From: Diatrype stigma
Lineage: Eukaryota > Ascomycota > Sordariomycetes > Xylariales > Diatrypaceae
Length of the DNA: 64,000 nt
NCBI GenBank assembly: GCA_022225965.2
Contig: JAKJXP020000127.1
Coordinates: 49,189-113,188 of the forward strand
Direction: 5' to 3'
This document shows, piece after piece, positions 55,954 to 64,000 of this stretch. A program made the position numbers and the translations under genes. The notes under the pieces are model-generated. The model saw nothing but the letters and a program-made list of their open reading frames with translations, did not search any database and was not told the origin of the DNA. Every line of letters begins with the position of its first letter. Positions within the stretch are counted from its first letter, which is position 1.

Positions 55954-58900
55954 TCAAAGTAGCGGGTTTTGTTGTAGTCCTCGGCTGAGAAGGACAAATT
56001 GCTCTGCGATCTGTTGGAAGTCAGCTTGTTGTCTAGATCTGGCGGCTACGCGCGATGCAAAGCAGCTGATCACTTACCTCGCGGTCAGCCTTGATGAACG
56101 GCTGGTCAAAGAACATATATTTGTCGTCTTTGACTAGTTCCGCCATGATCCTAACAAGACCGATCGGCTGTGGCCAGAATCCCGGGAAACGCTCCAGCAA
56201 GATCCGCACAATTTGCTGTCGAATGTCCACTTCTTCCGGATCACTGATATCGTGTCCGAATATTTCGAGTAGGACTAAAGTGAAGTATTCCGTCAGGGGA
56301 CTCGGGTAACGCAGGCGGTCGACAATGCTTCCTAGTAGGTAGTACCGAGCTTCCGGCTGTAATTCGTGTACCAGAAGGGACAATGTGGCCATGTCAGGAG
56401 CGCTGGGAGCGAAAAGTGGTCCATCCTGCTGGAACCTAGAGATAGCATGGCCCCCGATGAATGTCACGATGTCATCAACTAATTGTAGATCCGTGCCCAG
56501 TGGCACATTGCCGAAAGTCGTATCGCTCACGTCGTTTCTGGAGATAGCACGCGTGAGGTGAGCGATGGCATCCTCCGAGGGTCCGGCCTGGATGAGCTGG
56601 TCTAGGACCTCCAACATGCCCGTGTTCTTTAGGTACGCGATACACGAATCCGGAACTTCCGAGTCTATAGCCGCAACCTCTGCATCGGAGCGAGGGCTGC
56701 TGTTCAGTATAATGTTCCTGAGTTGTCTGCAATGGTGAGGAACAGTAGCAGCTAGTCGCATGTAGTTTGCCGCCATGTAATCCGGAAAGTCGTGTTGGAG
56801 TAGAATCATGAACTTCATGGTTCCACGATAATAATCCTTGATCAAGTCTGGAACGTCGATAGCCTTTACGTGCTCACATACGTACGCCAGCAGAGATACC
56901 AGGATCTTAGTGAACGGCTGCCATCCACGCTTCGCCTCCATCAGGAGAAGATCCGGCAGGAATCGCCGGTGCGATATGAGTGATAGCCAGCCATATGCAA
57001 AGCCAGGAAACCGCTGCGGACTAAGAAGGAGGAATGTTTCTGCGAGCCGCAGCAAGAAATCCTTGCGACATGTGTCTGGGACATCCAAGAAGATCGTTTC
57101 CATACTGTGCATAAGCATAGAGAAGAACCGGAAGAAGACCCGCTGACAAAAATGTTCACCTTGGGTAAGATGGTGGTGATTTAGGACAACTGTAACGATA
57201 GCGAGAACTGCCTCCAGAATAGGAAGAAGGCCAGCTTTAGGGTCATCAAGTTCGAGGGTACTATCCTTGGCGAAGATCGAAACAAGCTTGACCAGTGCAT
57301 CCACGTGTGTGAAGGTATCGGCAGTGGTTCCTCCGGTCAGCATGACTTGCTCGTAATGAAGGACAGATACGTCAATGGCCCTCCGAAGGAATACGAGGAA
57401 ATCATCCTTAGTCGCAATGATCTGTTTGGCGCGAACTTGCTTGACGAAGGCAGTCAAAGCCTTGTCCGTAGCATTCTCGTTGCTGATGAGTCGCGCCCAT
57501 TCTTCGAGGATGTAATCGAATAAGTCTTGCCGGTCAGCATTGCCGTCTTGGACGTTGTCACCAGAAGGTGTGGGAATTCCTGCATTGATGAATTTCGACT
57601 TCAACCGCTGGCTAGCCTCAAGTTCAGGCTCCTCGTTGATCCACTCCCAGGATGCCTGCAAGCTTCGCACGAAGTCTGCGAAGAGCGCGACAGGACGATC
57701 GTTGAATAGTGTGAGGTCCAGTAATTGCTCGAAGAACTCCAAATAAGGTTCTTCCCTCTGGACTAAAGCCTTGGCCAACATCCTGTCAACATCGTGCAAG
57801 TCCAGTAGGTCAGTCGGGAGTAGGGCAGAAATCAACGGTAGCCTAAGGATATTTTCGGGTGGTTGCTTGTAGATATTGGCCTGGACTCTGTCTTGCAGCG
57901 TCGTGCCAAAGCTTGCAAAGATCTTCAAGAGGTTTTCCAGGATATGAACAAGGCTCTCGAGGAAGGGGGTGTGCGTGACTACCTGGTTGAACAGCAACTG
58001 GCAAATCTGATCTGCAGCATACAAGGCGAACTCCTCAGACTCCTGACTTATGACGACCTGAGTGAACGCGTCGGCTGCATCTTGCAACTGGTTTCCTCGG
58101 GGCAAATCCCTAAAATGATCCTCAGAACACTCAGTTGCGAAGCGTTCGAGCTCAGCAAGAAGTTTCTGGATCCGGTCAGAGAGGGCTCTGCCATCACCAG
58201 GGCCAGGATGAGTAGACGGGCGGCCATTAGTCAATCCCGCATGCACATGAGAATAAGGGAGCTGCGCTGGGTTGAGGTGTGGGATCTGCGGCGTCTCGGC
58301 TGGCGTTGGAATGTTTGGCACTGAGCTGTACTGATCCTGTAGAACCTCATTTGCAATGTTTCTAGTCGCGTCCGAAGCTGATGCGGTGTGACTCACGCTG
58401 GCCTGGGTGGCACCTCGTGGCTGTCTAGCAAAGTCCTCATATATGGCCATTTGCTCCGGGTTTAAGCCATTCAAGCTCGGCGAGAGCTTGTATGGGTGTG
58501 GAATAGTCATGGCCCACCGACTCAGACCTTGGTCTACGTACGGTTCGTTGGGCCTTTGCTGTCGGTGACGACGGCGGCTCTCCAGTTCCTCTTGCATCAT
58601 CTCCTCGATTTCAGGGACCGCTCGCTCTTCAGCATGTTTCTCGATGATGCTACAGGCAAGATCAAGATTCGAGTTCACACACATAATGATTGTGCCTTCG
58701 GGCAATTGCGTTGGCAGCTCACTAGCTAGAGCCCGCATAGAATTCGTAATGTTAGCACGCAATGGCTCCTTGGAGGTCACCAAAGCTAGGCTTCCTGCAG
58801 TCGCCTTCACCATATTGATCGCAGAAGTGCGCAGCCTGTTATCATCCGGCTCGGTCGCAAAATCTTTCCTTATCATTTGTTGTGTACTGATGGCAGCAAT

Positions 58901-61900
58901 CGTGACAGACCTGTCCACAACAGGCTGAATAATGTCTTGCAACGCCCGCGTAACGGCCGTACGGACGATTTCTTGCAAGCGTTGGGCGTTGATCACCATT
59001 TCATTGACGGGAGGAATGGTGAGATGGGGGCCGAGATCTGGAATCGTGATTGGCAATGCATTTGGCGACAAGCTTGCTGGGCCAGCACCGGCCATGCCGT
59101 TCATCGATAAATTCTCATACTGATCCAAATGATCTGGCACAGCGATTTCGCCCACCTCATCGGCTTGCACCCGGTCCTCTAGCTCCCTGGATGGCTCAAT
59201 GCTCTTGTGATCGAGGTTGAGATCCTTGCAGAGTACCTCAATCTCGAACTTTTGATTGAGCTTTAGGTCTCCGTGATGGTAAAGCTCGATGAGAAGATGG
59301 ATAATATCCATAAGCCACGGGTTTGGAGGTCGGAAGATGTTTGAAAGCCTTGCCTGGATTAGCACCTTGCAGACGAAAGGTACGACTACGAGCAACCTCT
59401 TCGTATCGTGAGCCTCGATCAAGAGTTGCTTGAAGGCGATGTTCCGATGTCTGATGGGCTTGTCTCGAGCAATGGTCAAAAGACCAAGCCAAGCTCCCAG
59501 AAACTTGAGATAAGTCCGTTCTGTCGAGTTCTGAGTCGTGCTTTCGGAGTTCAGCATCCGTGCTACGCTGATGTAGGTTTGTCTCAGCACCTCGGACCAG
59601 AGCCCTTGATGCTCGAAAAGTTTCACGAGGTCAAGATACACTCGGTGGTAGTTAGGTTGCATCTTGGCTCGCTCCTCGACAAGGTGGCTAGCAAACCATT
59701 GCTGATGACGCTCATCTAATACTTCGTATATCTCTTTGAAGGTCGACTGGAGAGATGCGTCGGTCAGGTTGTTGAGCCCGAACTGTATCTTGTCTTTGAT
59801 GTCAACAACAGGGTCTTCGAAGGCGACACCCGGGAATGGAGGATCAATCTTGATAGCGGAGAACGGGACGACATGAACCTCGGAGCTATCTGCGGCCCCA
59901 TTGACTAACGGCTCGCTGTTTACAAGGCTCCCCGATATCGTGCCATTCTGATTGTGCGCCCTTTCTTCCTCGGTTTCGCGGACGACCTCTTCAGCCTTCC
60001 GCCAAGCCTCAGTGCCTTGAAGACCGGGGATTTGCAACAGCTGCTTACAGAATCCAGGCCACTCTCCAAAACGGGTGAATAGCTGCATGAGAGCCTGCAA
60101 ACCAAACTTATACATGGAGTGATCAGGAATGTGATCTCTGACAGCCTCCAGAATCATGCCCAGGCCAATCTTGAGGGGGAGCTCAGAAATAAGCTTGTGA
60201 GAAATGACACCACCGAAAAGAACCGCTGTCGTGGCCAAGGCTTCTAGCGGGTAGTCGACGAAATGCGTGTATTCGTCAAATAGCCCATGGATCATACAGG
60301 CGAATATATCTTGATCTAGGGGATCACGGGATCGTTTGTACTCTTCCAGTTTTTGAACCACGATCTTGACCTCGGTCTCGTCCCCATACATCTTTTTGTA
60401 GTGCTCTTCCATCATGTTGATCGCGGCCTGTGGGAGACCGTTGCCTTCTTTTCCATTGGCGTCGATGATGTCATCGAAGCCTTCCCCGTAGTTGATCAAC
60501 CGCGGATACGATGTTATACATAACCGTTGGACCATAATCAACTCTTGAACCGGGCTCCTAGGCATGAAATCCTCGAGTATTTGCAACATAGTGGAAACGG
60601 TCTTGACCTGTAGTGTAGTACTAGTCCTCTGTGCAGGCTGGCCCTCCGAAGGTCTCTGGTATTGCAGCTCAAGATTCGCCTTGATGATGAGGAACTGCAA
60701 GAGTGATCGCGAGATATCGGTGTTGCGGTCCGCATTGTTGCGGGCCCACTGGCTTAGGTCAAGGTAGCCTCCTGCGTGTGCCAGAGCTGCAAGATCATAA
60801 CTAAATCCAGACGGCAAATACACAAGTTCGTCCAGCCAGCCGTGCTTTATGACATGTTCAAAGATCAGTGTCAAGTCCAGTGGTCGTAGGGCATGGGCAT
60901 CCACGAGTCTTTGTCGAACCCAATCCTTATCCTTCCTCCACAAGCTGTCTAAGACGAAGTCATGATGCTCTGTACGTCGGTGAAGGAAGTTATCAAAAAG
61001 CGACGCCAGGGTTTCAATCGCCATCGTTGGCCATGGCTTGGGAACACCAAACGCAGATACTATGAAGATGTCTAGGTTAGGAACCACAACCTCTTGAAAG
61101 AGGCGCTTAGCCTCAATGCTTTGCGAGGCGTGGAGCGAATGAAGGGCCACCTGGAAGATGGCCGACAAGGCAGGTGCCGACACGAGAGGGTGCCTCACAG
61201 CAATAGCAGCCCGCTCTTGGACCTCCGGGGGAGACTGCGCATATTCATCAAGCGTGAACGTCGGCTGCAGATTTGGGATCGTACTGGCATCGAGCTCGTC
61301 GGGCGTTAGAGATGCAAAGGCGCATATGAAGGATAGCTGGGTCTCGGGATTCTCCCAATGCACCCCACCCCACAGACACTGAATATCGAATGAGGGCGCG
61401 GTGTCATCCTGCGCCTTAGCGATTGGAAGCAGCGCGTTATAGAGGCGCAGGAATTGTTCCGAGGATATGCGGACGTCGCGTTGGTCAAAATAGTCAACAA
61501 CGGTTGACCAGCTGAAGGTGGCAGGTAGATGACGACGGAGAGCAGCAACTAGTATAGAAGGATTGTGACGATGGGTGATGCTAATGGATGTATATGTCAG
61601 AGCGGTCGAAACTTGCTCTTGCGTCAACTGAACGTTGGGCGGTCGATTTTGGATGTAGTTAGAGCATATCTCCTCGTCGCGGGTGAAGTCGGCACCGGTT
61701 CTTTGGATATAGAGCGCCAACGCATTAGGTGGCTTCTCACCCAAGACACGGATCAAGTCTAAGGCGGCCAGCACCTCTATTGGCGGTGCTTGATCTGGCT
61801 GCGACCACCGAGACCTCACTTTATGCGCGAGTTCTGCCTTAGCAGGGGCGTTGAAGTTAGGAGGGTGGCCTTGGATGTAGCGGTCGACTATGGCGGCAAT

Positions 61901-62871
61901 GAAGGAAGGAGTAAGGTCGGAATGATCTCCATAGTCGGGTCGCGATATAATATTGACGAATGTTGGGAAGTTGGTAGACAGAATCGCATCAGCTGAAAGC
62001 AGCCGTAGTCAGCAAATAAGAGCACACTAGAGCTACAACGCAAAGCATATAATATGGTTAGATTAATGGGGCTGGCACTCACCTTTTGTCTTTAAGTCAG
62101 GCCGTGAGCCGAATTTGAATGCTAGGGCCAAGATTGTCTTTTCCAGGGCATCAAGCTTGAAGTGCTCCATGAAAGTCGATAGATCGAAATCGCGGAATAT
62201 GTCTTCATTCGCTGTTTCGATGGCCTCCGCAATCTTCCCGGCCTGATCTAGGTCATGAGAAATCTTTGACATCTCATTGACCAGGAGGGAGTAGTTGCCG
62301 GTATTGGCTACAGGCCGGTTGAGGCCGGGGAATATCTGAGGGGCATTGCCCGCCACCAGGCGGGTGAAGTATCTCGGGAAAACCTCCATGGCGTTACCAT
62401 CGACGAGCTGGATAATAAAATTATTGTCAGTTACGGTAGGCGACAGAATAGTAGCGAAGATATGCTAGGTCGTCTCTGGGGATGGTGATGAGTATAATGG
62501 GTGGTGGTGGGGTGGAGTGTATGTGTGAGAATGGGTGTGGGCGTAGTGGTGAGGTTGATGAGGTTTGTAGAGTTGAAGGAGCTGGATCTATGTGAGCTGG
62601 GCCATACGTTTCTTATTCGTTCGGCGTCTGCGTCCCACTTGTCGCCTTCTTTGATGGTACTCAAAAGAAGGTAGACCTGGGCGACGACTATCTTTGTGAG
62701 AGAACTGGACCCGGTAGTCGGGCTACTGGTACTGGGACTGGCACCAGCACTGAGGGGACCAGTCTGTGATGGGTGAGGTGAATGTGATATTCCTGTCTGC
62801 ACGCTCTGGGTGGTAGCAGCAGGAGAGAAAGTTCCAGATCTTGACCGAGACGAATGCGGCGGGGGGACCAT
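55954..62871 (-). CDS. NOT1: CCR4-NOT complex scaffold subunit NOT1 (CDC39/CNOT1)
   Basis: Four exons on the minus strand (62608-62871, 62083-62407, 56078-61992, 55954-56010) give 2186 aa. NOT1 is the scaffold of the CCR4-NOT deadenylase, acting in cytoplasmic mRNA decay and translational repression and also in the nucleus. After a Ser/Pro-rich start comes KIVVAQVYLLLSTIKEGDKW, then LVDGNAMEVFPRYFTRLVAG and DIFRDFDLSTFMEHFKLDAL. The HEAT-repeat N-terminal domain includes FDIQCLWGGVHW and ETQLSFICAFASLTPDELDA. A MIF4G-like CAF1-binding region lies around 920-1150 (IKDKIQFGLNNLTD, YHRVYLDLVKLFE), the DUF3819/CNOT9-binding region around 1190-1330 (TRALQDIIQPVVDRSVTIAA), and the C-terminal Not1 domain from about 1750 to the end (LPDLLLMEAKRGWQPF, FPDYMAANYMRLA). 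The start is fixed by an in-frame TAA just upstream. If the last intron is retained, the protein instead ends 14 residues after Glu, at 56033. Confidence 0.93.
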
Positions 62872-63002
62872 TGAGGGTGGCAGAGGTTATAGTCAGAGAT
62901 GGGGGGAGGATGGAGGAGCAGGGCGGCGGTGGGAAGTAGAAGAAGAGATGATGGATGATTTCCCCTTCGCAACCCCTCGCCAGATGCTGGATGATAGAGA
63001 CT

Positions 63003-63046
63003 GGATCACGGATCACGGGATCACGGACCACGGGATCGCGGATCGC
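63003..63046. repeat. GGATCACG-type tandem repeat
   Basis: Imperfect 8-9-bp repeat (GGATCACG, GGATCACGG, GGACCACG, GGATCGCG) about 130 nt upstream of the NOT1 start, probably in its leader or core promoter. Confidence 0.8.
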
Positions 63047-63578
63047 AGGTCTCTCTCTCTCTCTGTCTGTCTCTCGCTTGCTTCTCTTGAGTATCGCTCA
63101 GTTCTCGTGCGTACCCGATCCGGGGGAAAGAGGATTACCCTCAGGGCAGTACAATGGAAATCGATATACCGGCTGCGAGTACTAGGACGGGAACGGGAGC
63201 GAGGCGCGGGGGCGGGCTCACTAGCTCTCGGGGCATGGAATCAGAGGGTATCCAGTGTCGAAAGGGTAGAAAGCGTATCTCTAATCTCTGATGTAGTAAT
63301 GCGATAACGAAATTGATCGCAGATGCGGGCGGTGGTTGTCGCACAAGAGCTCTCCCCTCCTGCAAGTCAATATACAATATACGGGTTTGATCGGCGATGG
63401 CTGGATGCGTGCGGAAGAGATGGACGGTGAGGTTTGGCGTTGGAGTTGACGTTGGCGTTGAGGCAAAAGTAAAGGTGGAGGTGGCAGGTCGGTGGTTGTC
63501 GTACGTGGGTGTGCAGGTGGTGCTTCGGATTCAGGTTAACAAAGTTAAACAGCCAGAACAGCCCTGGAGGTCCAAGTG

Positions 63579-63610
63579 TGCAGGTGCAGGTGCAGGTGCA
63601 GCCGCAGGTG
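63579..63610. repeat. GCAGGT tandem repeat
   Basis: Hexamer GCAGGT repeated about five times, the last copy diverged. Confidence 0.85.
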
Positions 63611-63759
63611 GTGAGGTGAGAAGTGGAAAGCTGCCAGGCTGCCCTGGTGGAGAACCGTCAAAGTTACCTAAGACTCTACATACAGCCTTAGGTACAATGA
63701 GGTACAGTTCGGGGAATGCAGCCCACCCTGAGTGCAGGCAGTTTAAGCTTAGCTCAGGT

Positions 63760-63794
63760 AACTACCTAGTTTAATAGGTACTGGATAGGTAGTT
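63760..63794. repeat. Perfect 9-bp inverted repeat
   Basis: AACTACCTA (63760-63768) and TAGGTAGTT (63786-63794) are exact complements around a 17-nt spacer. Confidence 0.75.
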
Positions 63795-64000
63795 GTATGT
63801 ATAAGGTTCCTATAAAGTCCCGAGACCCCAATCAAGATCCCTTCAAGATCCCTCAAAGTCCATCGCAACAAGTTGAAAGCGGCTACTCGTCAGGGCTCTA
63901 ATCGCCTTCTGACCCACAATTTAACGGCTTCGCCATTGGGGTCAGGGACAAGCTAAATGTAATGTAAAAGCTAAATGTAAAATTCTCTACATAATTCCCC

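Larger units (their letters stand above)
62872..64000. other. Upstream region of NOT1
   Basis: About 1.1 kb at the window edge, expected to hold the NOT1 promoter and 5' UTR. It contains the GGATCACG repeat at 63003-63046, a TC repeat near 63050-63070, the GCAGGT repeat at 63579-63610 and a 9-bp inverted repeat at 63760-63794. No gene is supported. Confidence 0.5.

Overview
The window is nuclear DNA of a filamentous ascomycete (Pezizomycotina, most likely a Sordariomycete). Genes carry several short GT...AG introns of roughly 50-200 nt, intergenic regions are long, and the gene families are typical of moulds: a CRH-type GPI-anchored cell-wall glycosidase, a TamA/Dal81-like Zn(II)2Cys6 regulator, a fungal OMS1 methyltransferase, DNA2 and NOT1. 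There is no operon-like organisation and I see no rRNA, convincing tRNA, CRISPR array, prophage or intact transposon.

Layout. 6-1116 (+): intradiol ring-cleavage dioxygenase. 2681-4163 (-): ZIP zinc/iron importer. 6748-9131 (+): CDF exporter with the Mn-type DxxxD signature. 10366-11916 (+): COX15 heme A synthase. 16411-17701 (+): CRH-family GH16 transglycosylase. 17702-22406: gene-free stretch holding an assembly gap at 19171-19180. 22407-24314 (+): TCO89-like protein. 24315-29692: second gene-free stretch. 29693-32006 (+): TamA/Dal81-like transcription factor. 32846-33019 (-): a coding-looking exon of an unrecognised gene. 33921-35207 (-): unknown membrane protein. 36283-41467 (+): DNA2 nuclease-helicase. 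41845-43997 (+): Na+/H+ antiporter. 43998-48409: third gene-poor stretch. 48410-49650 (+): GDS1-like winged-helix protein. 50673-52319 (-): OMS1-like mitochondrial methyltransferase. 53443-55198 (+): UPF0029/IMPACT-domain protein with an unusual N-terminus. 55954-62871 (-): NOT1 scaffold of CCR4-NOT.

The genes are mostly housekeeping and do not form one pathway. The closest functional neighbours are the divergently transcribed ZIP and CDF genes (import and export/sequestration of divalent metals), which share a 2.6 kb upstream region. Respiration is represented by COX15 and OMS1, nutrient signalling by the TCO89-like and TamA-like proteins and possibly the IMPACT-domain protein, and mRNA decay by NOT1.

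Exon structures were worked out by hand from splice signals, frame continuity and recalled family motifs; every multi-exon model given closes in frame. The most unusual points are: a 9-nt microexon next to a possible frame-preserving cassette exon in the CDF gene; an IMPACT-domain protein in which the usual RWD domain seems replaced by a helix-hairpin-helix-like region; a hidden coding exon at 32846-33019; the G-run/N/C-run signature around the assembly gap; a recurrent TACCTA/TAGGTA motif that builds hairpins and palindromes in intergenic DNA, including one closed by a cUUCGg tetraloop. I did not find a clearly new biological system.
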